This document shows positions 26,290-35,413 of a stretch of 64,000 nucleotides of DNA, one piece after another. The notes under the pieces were generated by a model. That model saw only the letters and a list, made by a program, of their open reading frames with translations, had not been told where the DNA came from and did no database searches. Origin of the DNA: Halospeciosus flavus (GTDB lineage Archaea; Halobacteriota; Halobacteria; Halobacteriales; Halobacteriaceae); the NCBI RefSeq assembly GCF_029814175.1, contig NZ_CP122312.1:868001-932000 (forward strand), written 5' to 3'. Within the stretch, counting starts at the first letter, position 1, and each line of letters opens with the position of its first letter. The position numbers were made by a program, and so were the translations under genes.

Positions 26290-27090
26290 ATGAGTAGCCA
26301 CGAAACCGACGAGACGGCGGTCCGGACGCTGGCCATCGACACGCACGTCCACTCCGAGGGGTCCTACGACGGCCACGAACCGGTCGACCTCTTGCTCGAA
26401 CACGCCGCCGACATCGGACTCGACGGCATCGTCGTGACGGACCACGACACCATCGAGAAGTCCCTCGAGGCGGCCCGCCGTGCCTCCCGCCACGGTCTCG
26501 TCGGGGTGCCGGGCGTCGAACTCTCGACCGCCCACGGTCACCTGCTGGCCATCGGCGTCGAGGAGGTCCCCGAGCGCGGACTCCCGTTCGAGGAGGCGGT
26601 CGAGCGCGTCCGCGAACTCGGCGGGGCCACGGTCGTCCCCCACCCGTTCCAGCGGACCCGCCACGGCGTCCGACGACGCCACCTCGCCGAGTGTGAACCC
26701 GAACCGCACGCTCTCGAAGTCTACAACTCGATGCTGTTCACCGGCTACCGCAACCGCCGCGCGGCGACGTTCGCCGAGACCTACGACTACCCGCAACTCG
26801 GCGGGAGCGACGCCCACTTCGTTCCGAACGTCGGCCGGGCGTACACCGAGGTTGATGTCGAGGCCGACCCGGACACGCCGGCCGACGAAATCGACGTCGG
26901 GGCCGTCGTCGAGGCCATCCGAAAGGGTGACACCGGCGTCCGCGGGCGGCGGACTCCCATCCGGAAGAGCGCCACCCAGTACGCCGCCGGTGCGGCGCGC
27001 AAGGCCGCCTACGAGGTCACCTCGCGGATGCCCTACGTCCCGGCGTGGCCGTCGGGCTACACCTCCGCACAGCCACACTCACAGCGCTAG
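26290..27090 (+). CDS. PHP domain phosphoesterase (second copy)
   Basis: A 266-residue PHP protein and paralogue of the one at 3182. Metal-site motifs are DTHVHSEGSYDG, VVTDHDT, GVELSTAHGHLLAIG, VVPHPF and GGSDAHF. It differs by a basic C-terminal tail (RGRRTPIRKSATQYAAGAARKAAYEV) that may bind nucleic acid or membrane. An ATTAGGGTC element about 25 nt before the ATG is a plausible promoter. Substrate unknown. Convergent with the broken gene at 27095, with 4 bp between. Confidence 0.87.
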   Translation: MSSHETDETAVRTLAIDTHVHSEGSYDGHEPVDLLLEHAADIGLDGIVVTDHDTIEKSLEAARRASRHGLVGVPGVELSTAHGHLLAIGVEEVPERGLPFEEAVERVRELGGATVVPHPFQRTRHGVRRRHLAECEPEPHALEVYNSMLFTGYRNRRAATFAETYDYPQLGGSDAHFVPNVGRAYTEVDVEADPDTPADEIDVGAVVEAIRKGDTGVRGRRTPIRKSATQYAAGAARKAAYEVTSRMPYVPAWPSGYTSAQPHSQR

Positions 27091-27094
27091 GCCG

Positions 27095-27391
27095 CTAGCG
27101 CGTGTCCATCAGCTCCGCCTGTTCCTTCCCAAGTTCAGCGACCTCTTCGACGGAGAGGTCCGAGCGGTCCGCGAGCACGCGGACCAACATCCCGAGTTGG
27201 ACGGCGGCGTCCTCGCGGAGTTGGGCCGCGTCCTCCGTGTCGTTGCCGAAGTAGTAGGCCGGTTAGCCATCTTCGGAGAGCAGGCCGACGTAGACTGATT
27301 CGAGGTCCTCGTCGGCGAGTGCCTCGCGCGCCCGCTCGCGTACCTGGTCGAACTCGGACTGCGACTCCGGAGACTCGGTCTCGTCGTCCAT
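27095..27391 (-). pseudogene. Small conserved gene interrupted by one in-frame stop
   Basis: Reading from ATG 27391, the protein begins MDDETESPESQSEFDQ and runs 42 codons to TAA (27263-27265), then continues in the same frame for 55 more sense codons to TAG at 27095. The second part (PAYYFGNDTEDAAQLRED, a helix with GMLVRVLADRSDLS, ending LMDTR) keeps haloarchaeal codon use and acidic composition, so the 98-codon frame was a single gene. Restoring TAA to GAA (a single change) would give SEDGEPAYYFG. It is a nonsense mutation, a base error, or recoding. Function unknown. Confidence 0.72.
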
Positions 27392-27506
27392 ACCCGACCG
27401 AGGGGCGCGACGCCCCTAAGTCCGGGGTCGGCGGCACTGTCGGCACCGGCGCCATCGGGTAGCCCTCGGCCCGAACCGCTTTGTCCGCCCCGGACGAAGA
27501 ACCGGT

Positions 27507-27629
27507 ATGTCCCGCCTCCTGTCGTGGCCCGCGCGCGTTCTCCTACTCGTCGCGGCGGGCGCCGTCGCCCTCCTCGCCCTCCTGTTCGGCCGCGGCGAGG
27601 GAGAACCCGACCTCGAACCGCCGTTCTGA
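27507..27629 (+). CDS. Tiny single-helix membrane protein
   Basis: A 40-residue protein: MSRLLSWPARV, a hydrophobic helix (VLLLVAAGAVALLALLFG) and an acidic tail GEGEPDLEPPF. It is too short for most gene finders. Support comes from a TATA-like CTTTGT about 25 nt before the ATG and coherent topology: basic N-terminus, one helix, acidic end. It lies upstream of the formate dehydrogenase genes, same strand, 100 nt before. Function unknown. Confidence 0.52.
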   Translation: MSRLLSWPARVLLLVAAGAVALLALLFGRGEGEPDLEPPF

Positions 27630-27729
27630 GCGGTCCAGTACCGAAAAACGCAAGACAGCGTCGACCTCGAACCTGTGAGTGCGACCGGCGACTACACATT
27701 TTTCACCTCCCCGTCCGTACCCGACGAAC

Positions 27730-29241
27730 ATGTCTCCAAGTGGCGGGGTCCCCCAGTCGAGTGTCGTTCGCGTCGCCGTCGACCCGGCGACGGACGCGGG
27801 TGAGAACCTCGTCGACGCGTTCCGTACCGCCGCGTCGTCGGTCCCGGTCGTCGAGACCGGGCCGACGGGCGTGACCGCACTCGAACCCCTCGTCCTCTGT
27901 ACGCACGAGGGGCGGACCGCCTTCCACGCCGACCCGGACGTCGACGACGTGGACGAGTTCGTCGACACACTCGAGTCGGACACGCTCCCAACCGAGGGTG
28001 CCGACGCGGTCGTGGAACACGACCCCGACACCGACACGCTCCCGGTTCCCAGGTCGGGACCGCTGGCCGTCGGCACTCGCCGCGTCCTCGGTCCCTGCGG
28101 GTGGGTCGACCCCGAGGACCCGGCTGCCCACGACTTCCTCGACGTCGACACGACCCTGGAACCGGTCGCCGACTCCGGTCTCCTCGGTCGCGGGCGTGGC
28201 GACGCCGTCACCGACGAACCGGTGTTTGAGGAGTGGACGACGGCCCGCGACGCCGACGGCGAGAGCGTCGTGGTTGTCAACGCCAACGACGCGGACGACC
28301 GCTCGTTGGCTGACGAGACGCTGCTCGCGGGCGCACCGTACCCGATTCTCGACGCCGCAGTCGCCGTCGCCGAGTTCGTCGACGCGAGCGATGTCGTCGT
28401 CTACTGCAACGAGGCCGACGACCGCCTCCACGAACGCCTCCGGCGGTCCGTCGACGCGGCCCGCGAGGAATTCTCGGTCGTGCCGCAGGTCGTCACCGGC
28501 CCGGACACCTTCCGCGCGGGCGAGGAGACGATGGCCCTCGAAGCGATGGAGGGTACCGACCGTATCGAGGCGCGCGTCCGGCCACCCGGTCCCGCCGAAT
28601 ACGGCCTCTACGGTCGCCCTACCGTCGTCCACTCCCCGCGCACGTTCGCGCAGGTGTACCGCGCGCTCGTCGACCCCGACTCCTTCGACCCCGACGATGC
28701 TGACCCGGGCACCCGCCTCGTCACAGTCACGGGCGACGTCGACGCTCCCGCGACGGTCGAACTCCCGACCGGGCGCACGCTCGCGGACGCGACCGACGCG
28801 GTCGACTTCTCGACGTTCGAGACGGCCGTCGTCGGCGGGCAGTTCGGTGGTCTCTCCGCCGACCTGGACGTCTCCGCCAGCGCACCCGCGCTCCGGAGCG
28901 CCGACCTCGGCACGAACGGCGTCGTCGAACTACTGGACGATTCCCGCTGTGTCGTCGCCGAGGTCGGTACCCGGGCCCGCTTCGCCAGCGAGGAGAACTG
29001 CGGGCGCTGTGTCCCCTGTCGCGAGGGATCGAAACAACTCGTCGAACTCCTCCGCGACGTCTACGACGGGGAGTACGACGCCGACGGCCTGCGCGAACTC
29101 GCGGGGGTGATGCGTCGCTCCTCGACCTGCGACTTCGGCGTCGGGGCTGCCCGCCCCGTCGCGACCGCACTCGACGAGTTCGAACCCGAGTTCCGCGCCC
29201 ACGCGAACGGACGCTGTCCGAGCGGTACCTGCGAGCTCTGA
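27730..29241 (+). CDS. NuoF-like subunit of a cytosolic formate dehydrogenase
   Basis: A 503-residue protein with the NuoF/FdsB layout: a thioredoxin-like N-terminal part (TATA-like ATTTTTC upstream of ATG 27730), a middle flavin region and a C-terminal 4Fe-4S region ENCGRCVPCREGSKQL plus STCDFG. It would pass electrons from formate to NAD+ or another carrier. The usual FMN/NADH glycine-rich segment GRGGAGFPTG is poorly kept (here LLGRGRGDAV), and the CGEETALIESLEG block is FRAGEETMALEAMEG, so flavin and NADH binding are uncertain. It is 6 bp upstream of the catalytic subunit. Confidence 0.85.
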   Translation: MSPSGGVPQSSVVRVAVDPATDAGENLVDAFRTAASSVPVVETGPTGVTALEPLVLCTHEGRTAFHADPDVDDVDEFVDTLESDTLPTEGADAVVEHDPDTDTLPVPRSGPLAVGTRRVLGPCGWVDPEDPAAHDFLDVDTTLEPVADSGLLGRGRGDAVTDEPVFEEWTTARDADGESVVVVNANDADDRSLADETLLAGAPYPILDAAVAVAEFVDASDVVVYCNEADDRLHERLRRSVDAAREEFSVVPQVVTGPDTFRAGEETMALEAMEGTDRIEARVRPPGPAEYGLYGRPTVVHSPRTFAQVYRALVDPDSFDPDDADPGTRLVTVTGDVDAPATVELPTGRTLADATDAVDFSTFETAVVGGQFGGLSADLDVSASAPALRSADLGTNGVVELLDDSRCVVAEVGTRARFASEENCGRCVPCREGSKQLVELLRDVYDGEYDADGLRELAGVMRRSSTCDFGVGAARPVATALDEFEPEFRAHANGRCPSGTCEL

Positions 29242-29247
29242 CCCACC

Positions 29248-32200
29248 ATGAGCACGAAAGACACCTACACGCCACTGCCACGCGTTCCCGACGTCGAGGA
29301 CCCGACCCACGAGACACCGCTCACCGAGGACTTCGCGGACGGCACCGCCAACGACCCCGACATGGGCACGGCGGGCGAGGAGGCGACCCACCTCACCGTC
29401 GACGGACAGGAAATCGCTGTCGAACCCGGCGCGACCGTCCTCGACGCGCTCGAAGCCGTCGGCGCCGACGAGGAGGTTCCCGCACTCTGCCACTACGACC
29501 GCGACTCCGAGTGCGGCGACGACGTCGGCCCGCGCAGCGAGTGTCGGACCTGTATGGTCGAGACCGACGAGGAGGGCCTCGTCCCCGCGTGTTCGCACCC
29601 TGCGGAGGACGGCTTGACCGTCCGGACGGACGACCCCGACGCCGAGGAGGCCCGCGACGTCAACCTCGATTTGGTCCTCTCGAACCACAACCTCCGGTGT
29701 ACGACCTGCAACCAGAACGGCCGCTGTGAACTCCAGGACGCGGCCATCGAGAACGACGTCGAGCACCCCCGATACGGCGTCTTCGACGACCGCGACGCCT
29801 ACGAACCGCTCGACGACACCTCCTCGTTCATCCAGATCGACCGCAACAAGTGCATCCTCTGTAACCGCTGCGTCGACGCCTGCAACGACGTCCAGAACGA
29901 GGGCGTCCTCCGCGTCGAGGGCCACGGCGCGGACACCCGCATCGGCTTCCAGTCCGACGCGGAGACGATGGCCGACTCGCAGTGCGTCTCCTGTGGCCAC
30001 TGTGCGACGGTCTGCCCCACGGGGTCGCTCACCGAGAAGGGAATGGCCGGCATGGCGACCCTCCCGCTACCAGGGTTCACCCACCGCAACTCCGTCGGGA
30101 AGGTCATCGAACACGAACGGGTCGAAACGCTGGACGACACGGTCGCCCCCAACCGGGGCGTCGAGGCCGGCGACGAGCGTCCCGACCACGACCGCGAGCG
30201 CGTCGCCGCCGAGGAGAAGTCGGGTGTCGCCCGCTTCATGGCGAAGGCGAAGAACTCCGCGGTGGACGTCCTCGAAGAGTACGGCCGGAAGGCGTTCCTC
30301 GCGGGCGAGCACGCCGCCGAGGGGATGGCCGCCAACACCCTCTCGGAGGGCCAGATGTTCGACATCGCCGAGTTGGTCAGCGACTTCCGCCTCCGCGACG
30401 TCGACACCGAGGAGACGACCTGTGGCTTCTGTGCGGTCGGCTGTCGCTTCGAGATGTACGGGACTGGCGGGGAGTACCGCGGTGTCGAGGCCGTCGACGA
30501 CCCGAGTGACGCCCCCGCGAACGACTTCTCCACCTGCGTGAAGGGGAAGTTCGGCCACGAGTTCGCCGAGTCCGAGAACCGCCTCACCTCCCCGCTGGTC
30601 CGGGACGAGGACGGGGACCTCCACGAGGTGTCGTGGGACGAGGCCCTGGAGCGCGTCGTCGATGGCCTCACCGACATCCAGGACGAGCACGGCCGCGACG
30701 CCGTCGCCACACTCGCCTCCTCGAAGGGGTCGAACGAGGAGGCCTACCTCGTCCAGAAGTTCGCCCGCCAAGTCCTCGGGACGAAGAACGTCGACAACTG
30801 CGCGCGCCTCTGTCACTCTTCGACCGTCGCCGCCCTCCAGCAGACCGTTGGGTATGGCGCGATGACCAACCGCATCAACGAGGACATCGGCGAGGCCGAC
30901 GCCTACCTCATCACCGGGTCGAACACGACCGAATCCCACCCCGTGCTCGCGACGCGCATCAAGCGCAACGTCCGCGACGGGGCCGACCTCACCGTCTTCG
31001 ACCCCCGGAAGGTGGAGATTGCCGAGCACGCCGACCACTACTGTCGGACCGAACCCGGCTACGACGTGGCGTGGATCAACGGCCTCATTCGCTACGCTAT
31101 CGAGCACGACCACCACGACGAGTCGTTCATCGAGCGCAACACGAAGCACTTCGACGACCTCCGGGGGAAGGTCGACCCCTTCACGCCCGAGAAGGTCGAG
31201 GAACTGGCCGGAATCCCGGCCGAGGAGTTCGAGGCGGCCGCCGAGACGGTCTGTACCGCGGACTCGCTCGTCGTCGGCTGGGCGATGGGGATGACCCAGT
31301 CGAGCCACGGCACGCAGAACTGCCTCGCGCTCGCGAACCTCGCACTCGTCCTCGGGCAGGTCGGCAAGCCCGGCGCGGGCCTCTCGCCCTTCCGCGGGCA
31401 GAACAACGTCCAGGGCGGGGGCGGAGACATGGGGACGCTCCCGGGGAGCCTCCCGGGCTACCAGTCGGTCGAGGACGAGGACGTCCTCGACACGTTCGAG
31501 GAGGCGTGGGGCGAGCGCCCGCCGGACGAACCCGGCCTCAAAGTTCCCGAGATGATGGACGAAGCCCTCGAGGGGAACCTCCGGGCGATGTACGTCGTCG
31601 GCGAGAACCCCGCACTCTCCGAACCCGACATCTCCCACGCCGAGGAAGCCCTCGACGAACTCGACTTCCTCGTCGTCCAGGACATCTACGAGACGGAGAC
31701 CGCAGAACACGCGGACATCATCCTCCCCGCGGCTACCTCTCCCGAGAAGGAGGGGACGTTCACGAATACGGAGCGGCGCATCCAGCGCGTCCGCGGCGTC
31801 GCCGACCCGCCGGGCGAGGCCCGCCAGGACTGGGAGATTCTCCAGGATCTCGCCAATCGGCTGGGCTACGAGTGGGACTACGGTCACCCCCGCGAGGTGA
31901 TGGCCGAGATTTCTGACCTCGCACCCATCTACGGCGGCGTCACCTACGAGCGACTGGAGTCCGGCGACCAACACGGCCTCCAGTGGCCGGTGTGGGACGA
32001 GGACCACCCCGGGACGCCCTACCTCTACGACTACGAGGAGGGCGAGTTCAACTTCGAGGACGGGAAGGCGCGCTTCGTCCCGGCGGACGTGCAGAAACCC
32101 GGCGAGGTGCCCGACGAGGCGTATCCGCTCACGCTCACCTCCGGGCGCGTCCTCTATCACTGGCACACGGGCCAACTCACCCGGCGCGTCGAGGGACTGA

Positions 32201-32556
32201 TGAGCCACGTCGGCGAGTCGTTCGTCGAGATTCACCCCGAGACGGCCGAGAAACTGGGAATCCGCGACGGCGAGTACGTCCGCGTGGAGTCGCGACGCGG
32301 CGACATCGTCGTGAAGGCCGAGGTGACCGACCGCGTCGGCGAGGGTACCGTGTTCATCCCGATGCACTTCGCCGCCGGTGCGGTGAACGAACTCACCCAG
32401 GAGAGCTTCGACCCGACCTCGGGCATCCCCGAGTACAAGGTCGCGAGCGTCCGCATCGAGGCGCTCGGGATGGAGACCGACGCCGACGTCCTCCGGACTC
32501 CCGACGCCGGCCACGGCGAGTCCGGCGGCGACGCGCCCGCCCCCTCGGACGACTGA
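29248..32556 (+). CDS. fdhF: Formate dehydrogenase catalytic subunit (NuoG-FdhA fusion type)
   Basis: An 1102-residue molybdopterin oxidoreductase. The N-terminal half resembles NuoG: 2Fe-2S domain (about 46-130), the HNLRCTTCNQNGRCEL cluster motif and two 4Fe-4S motifs (CILCNRCVDAC, CVSCGHCATVCP). The Mo-bisPGD domain starts with a 4Fe-4S set at Cys392, Cys395 and Cys399, and the active-site Cys522 followed by His523 sits in ARLCHSSTVA, replacing the Sec of E. coli FdhF. It oxidises formate to CO2 in the cytosol; no Tat signal. Paired with the NuoF-like gene upstream. Confidence 0.92.
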   Translation: MSTKDTYTPLPRVPDVEDPTHETPLTEDFADGTANDPDMGTAGEEATHLTVDGQEIAVEPGATVLDALEAVGADEEVPALCHYDRDSECGDDVGPRSECRTCMVETDEEGLVPACSHPAEDGLTVRTDDPDAEEARDVNLDLVLSNHNLRCTTCNQNGRCELQDAAIENDVEHPRYGVFDDRDAYEPLDDTSSFIQIDRNKCILCNRCVDACNDVQNEGVLRVEGHGADTRIGFQSDAETMADSQCVSCGHCATVCPTGSLTEKGMAGMATLPLPGFTHRNSVGKVIEHERVETLDDTVAPNRGVEAGDERPDHDRERVAAEEKSGVARFMAKAKNSAVDVLEEYGRKAFLAGEHAAEGMAANTLSEGQMFDIAELVSDFRLRDVDTEETTCGFCAVGCRFEMYGTGGEYRGVEAVDDPSDAPANDFSTCVKGKFGHEFAESENRLTSPLVRDEDGDLHEVSWDEALERVVDGLTDIQDEHGRDAVATLASSKGSNEEAYLVQKFARQVLGTKNVDNCARLCHSSTVAALQQTVGYGAMTNRINEDIGEADAYLITGSNTTESHPVLATRIKRNVRDGADLTVFDPRKVEIAEHADHYCRTEPGYDVAWINGLIRYAIEHDHHDESFIERNTKHFDDLRGKVDPFTPEKVEELAGIPAEEFEAAAETVCTADSLVVGWAMGMTQSSHGTQNCLALANLALVLGQVGKPGAGLSPFRGQNNVQGGGGDMGTLPGSLPGYQSVEDEDVLDTFEEAWGERPPDEPGLKVPEMMDEALEGNLRAMYVVGENPALSEPDISHAEEALDELDFLVVQDIYETETAEHADIILPAATSPEKEGTFTNTERRIQRVRGVADPPGEARQDWEILQDLANRLGYEWDYGHPREVMAEISDLAPIYGGVTYERLESGDQHGLQWPVWDEDHPGTPYLYDYEEGEFNFEDGKARFVPADVQKPGEVPDEAYPLTLTSGRVLYHWHTGQLTRRVEGLMSHVGESFVEIHPETAEKLGIRDGEYVRVESRRGDIVVKAEVTDRVGEGTVFIPMHFAAGAVNELTQESFDPTSGIPEYKVASVRIEALGMETDADVLRTPDAGHGESGGDAPAPSDD

Positions 32557-32571
32557 CGAGCGACGGTCCCG

Positions 32572-33099
32572 TCACTCGGCGCGCATGTCCGGGTCGGTGT
32601 CGGAGTCCGACTCCCGGTCCCGTTCGCCCGCGCTGTCGCGTTCCAGGTTCGCGCCCGTCTCCGTGTCGGTGTCGACGGCACCCGACGGCGTCTCGGAGGC
32701 TCCCGCGTCGAGGGCGTCTGGGAACGTCGGGCACGGACAGTCGTGGGACTGACAGAGGTCGTCGACGAGTTCGCTCCCGCAGTACGGACAGTGCTCGGGG
32801 TCCTTGACGTACGCCTGTCGCAGGGACTCGATTTCGTCTCTCGCGTCGGCCGCGAACGTGGGGAGGTCGCCCCCGTCGAGGTACTCGACGGCGAGTTGCC
32901 GCCCCGCCCGTCGGTCGTCCCGGTCGACGTCGACGGAGTCGACCTCGTGGGTCTCCCCGAGGTGGTCGGCGAGCGCCGCGACGAACGTCGGTAGTTGTGG
33001 GTAGACGTACTCGCGGCTCACCGGGTCGAAGTTAATCTCGTCGTCGTAGCGTTTCAGCAGTTCGTACGTCTCTCGAACGTCCCCCGCTCCCCCAGTCAT
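32572..33099 (-). CDS. Hypothetical protein with Cys/His cluster
   Basis: A 175-residue protein, unrecognised. After an alpha-helical start (ETYELLKRYDDEINFDP) comes HCPYCGSELVDDLCQSHDCPCP, a probable zinc-binding knuckle, and then an acidic Asp/Thr-rich tail. ATG 33099 is preferred to 33117 because the shorter protein fits the leader. It is convergent with the formate dehydrogenase (3' ends 15 bp apart) and divergent from nothing close; association with that enzyme is possible by location only. Confidence 0.6.
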   Translation of the reverse strand: MTGGAGDVRETYELLKRYDDEINFDPVSREYVYPQLPTFVAALADHLGETHEVDSVDVDRDDRRAGRQLAVEYLDGGDLPTFAADARDEIESLRQAYVKDPEHCPYCGSELVDDLCQSHDCPCPTFPDALDAGASETPSGAVDTDTETGANLERDSAGERDRESDSDTDPDMRAE

Positions 33100-33130
33100 A
33101 TCTCTACAGACTGGCACTGGGGTGTTAACG

Positions 33131-33838
33131 TTACTCGCTGATTTCTAACAATTCTGCTCGGACGTCGGTACTGACACCGTATTCGGCGTCTCCGACCGAC
33201 GCGGGAATTTCCGCGTCCCCGTCCGCGTAGCGCGACTCGACACTCGCCCGGACGGTCTCGCGGACGCAGGCGCGGGCGGCCGCGCCGACGCGCGTCGCGC
33301 TCCCGGAGAAGTGCGAAGGGTCGCCCGACGGGTTACACCCGGCGACGACGGCGTCCGTCGTGGTCCCCGGGAAGCCGACCGCGTCGAGGAGCGTGGCGGC
33401 TTTCGCCTCCGCCGCGACGGCAACGAGGTTGGCCAGCGCCGCGTCGTCGAGTGCGCGCGTCGTCCCGACGAGCACGTTGACCGTCCCCTCCACCCGTTCA
33501 CGGTCGTGTGGGAGCGACCCGCCGTCGGGGTCCATCGGCAGGGCCGCGGGGTTCGAGACGCCGGCCGTCGCGACCGCCTCGACCGGCCCACAGCGCGCAC
33601 GACGGGCGTGTGACTGGTCGACACCGGTGAGGAGGACCGGCCCGTCCTCGTCGAACCCCGAGACGGCGAGACGCTCGTCGACGTAGGCGTCGAGGTCGCG
33701 GCGGTCCCACCCCTCGGGGACGGTGACGTTGTACGCGACGTCGGCGTCGACGAAGCCGCCACTCCACCCCGTGGAGAGCCACCGCGTCTCCGCCCGGTGG
33801 AGGCGACAGACGCCGTCGCGGACCTCAGTCTCGAACAT
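33131..33838 (-). CDS. cbiZ: Adenosylcobinamide amidohydrolase
   Basis: A 235-residue enzyme that removes the aminopropanol tail of adenosylcobinamide to yield adenosylcobyric acid, letting archaea salvage cobinamide. Recognised by RWLSTGWSGGFVDADVAYNVTVP at the start, GVSNPAALP, and the C-terminal half with GTVNVLVGTTRALDD and TTDAVVAG. ATG 33838 is inside the end of cobD (14-bp overlap), so the gene is the last of the coupled cobalamin set. Normal length. Confidence 0.92.
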   Translation of the reverse strand: MFETEVRDGVCRLHRAETRWLSTGWSGGFVDADVAYNVTVPEGWDRRDLDAYVDERLAVSGFDEDGPVLLTGVDQSHARRARCGPVEAVATAGVSNPAALPMDPDGGSLPHDRERVEGTVNVLVGTTRALDDAALANLVAVAAEAKAATLLDAVGFPGTTTDAVVAGCNPSGDPSHFSGSATRVGAAARACVRETVRASVESRYADGDAEIPASVGDAEYGVSTDVRAELLEISE

Positions 33839-34853
33839 CGTCCACCCCGAGCGCCGCGAGCAGGCGGTCGTTCTCCTCGGGCGTGCGGACGGCCACTCGG
33901 ACGTGACTGTCGAGTCCGCGGAAGGTCCTCGCGTCGCGAATCGCCACTCCTCGTTCGCGTGCCGTCGCGAGGATCGCGTCGACGCCCCGCTCGCTCGGAT
34001 TCGCGTCGAGCAGGAGGAACGGTGCGTCCGAGGGGGAGACGTCGAACTCCTCGCCGAGGACCTCGTGCAATCGCGCTCGCTCGTTCGCGACGCGCTCGCG
34101 GGTCTCGTCGACGAACTCGGACTGCCCCATCGCGTGGGCCCCGACGCGGACGGCGGGAGTCCCGAGGTTCCATGCCCGGCGGGCCGTCTGGAGGTCGGCG
34201 AGGCGCTCGCCGGTCGCGACCAGAAATCCCGCACGAATCCCCGGCAGCCCGAACAGTTTGGTCAGCGAGCGCGCGACGACCACGCCCTCCTCTCCCGCGA
34301 GCGACGGACGGTCGGTGAAGCCGAGGAACGCCTCGTCGACGAGGAGTTCCGTCCCCGCGTCGCGACAACGCGCGGCGAACGCGCGCAGTTCCTCGGTGTC
34401 GTAGGCCTCTCCGGTCGGGTTGTTCGGGTTGCAGACGACGGCCATCGTGTGCCCCTCTGGGTCGACGTCGAGGAGTTCGTCGTGTGGCACGAACTCGGGC
34501 GTTGCGCCCTGTAGATCCACCTCGCGGGCGTACTCACCGAAACTCGGGTACGGGGCGAGGACGCTGTCGCCCGCCTCTACTCGTGTCTTGACGGCGAGAC
34601 GGATGCCGGCGAGTCCTCCAGGCGTCGGCACCACGCGCTCGGGCGCGCAGTCGACGTAGTCGGCCGCGGCCCCGCGGTACTCCGGGTAGCCGTCGTCCGG
34701 GTAGCGCGTCGCCGCGTCGAGACTCGTCTCGAACACCTCGCGGACGCCCGGCGGGGTCCGCGGGTTGACGTTGGCACTGAAGTCGACGACGGCCGGGTCG
34801 TCGTCGCCGCCGTGGGGGACACGTTCGGCCTCGCGGACGGCCTCGGGTTTCAC
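33825..34853 (-). CDS. cobD: Threonine-phosphate decarboxylase
   Basis: A 342-residue PLP-dependent fold-type-I enzyme that makes (R)-1-amino-2-propanol O-phosphate for the cobalamin lower loop. Lys199 in SLTKLFGLPGIRAG carries PLP; DFSANVNPRTPP and CNPNNPTG are family hallmarks that separate CobD from histidinol-phosphate aminotransferase. It overlaps cobY upstream by 4 bp and cbiZ downstream by 14 bp. An unmet need: threonine kinase is not seen in this window. Confidence 0.92.
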   Translation of the reverse strand: MKPEAVREAERVPHGGDDDPAVVDFSANVNPRTPPGVREVFETSLDAATRYPDDGYPEYRGAAADYVDCAPERVVPTPGGLAGIRLAVKTRVEAGDSVLAPYPSFGEYAREVDLQGATPEFVPHDELLDVDPEGHTMAVVCNPNNPTGEAYDTEELRAFAARCRDAGTELLVDEAFLGFTDRPSLAGEEGVVVARSLTKLFGLPGIRAGFLVATGERLADLQTARRAWNLGTPAVRVGAHAMGQSEFVDETRERVANERARLHEVLGEEFDVSPSDAPFLLLDANPSERGVDAILATARERGVAIRDARTFRGLDSHVRVAVRTPEENDRLLAALGVDDVRD

Positions 34854-35413
34854 GCCGACTCACCTCTCGCGGACAGCAGCCGTTCGGCTACTGCGGCGTC
34901 TCGCCGGTGGTTGACGTTGACCGCGAGACGGGGGTCGTGACTCCGGAACACGGTGTCTTCGTCGTCCCCCACGACGTTAACTCCCGTCGGAACCCACGCG
35001 CCGTCTTCGTCACAGCTCACCCCGAGTTCGCGTTTCAGTGCGGCGGGGACCCGGACGCTCGTCGACCCGTCGGCCGCGTCGAGCACCGTATCGACGACCT
35101 CGCCCTCCAGGAGCGGCAGGTCGGCCGCGACGGTCAGGACCGGCGTTTCTACCCGTCCCGTATCGAGGGCGGCGAGCAGGTCCGAGACGTATCCCTCGCC
35201 GGGCGTCTCTATCGTGGGACAGACGCCGTCGAGGTGCTCGCGGGTGTCGGGTGCGTGTGGCGAGACGACGGCGTAGACGTCGTCGACGGCGCTCTCGGCC
35301 AGCGCCTCGAACACCCGGTCGACCATCGGCCGACCGGCCACCTCGAAAAGGGGTTTCTCGACGTCGCTGTCGAGTCGTGTTCCTCGTCCGCCGCACATCA
35401 GGAGAGCGTCCAC
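34850..35413 (-). CDS. cobY: Adenosylcobinamide-phosphate guanylyltransferase
   Basis: A 187-residue nucleotidyltransferase of the archaeal CobY family, which forms adenosyl-GDP-cobinamide and replaces bacterial CobU. GTG 35413 starts VDALLMCGGRGTRL, the nucleotide-binding loop; PLFEVAGRPMVDRV and AADLPLLEG follow, both typical for MobA/CobY. The ATG five codons later would remove the first strand, so GTG is preferred. It overlaps cobS upstream by 16 bp and cobD downstream by 4 bp. Confidence 0.9.
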   Translation of the reverse strand: MDALLMCGGRGTRLDSDVEKPLFEVAGRPMVDRVFEALAESAVDDVYAVVSPHAPDTREHLDGVCPTIETPGEGYVSDLLAALDTGRVETPVLTVAADLPLLEGEVVDTVLDAADGSTSVRVPAALKRELGVSCDEDGAWVPTGVNVVGDDEDTVFRSHDPRLAVNVNHRRDAAVAERLLSARGESA

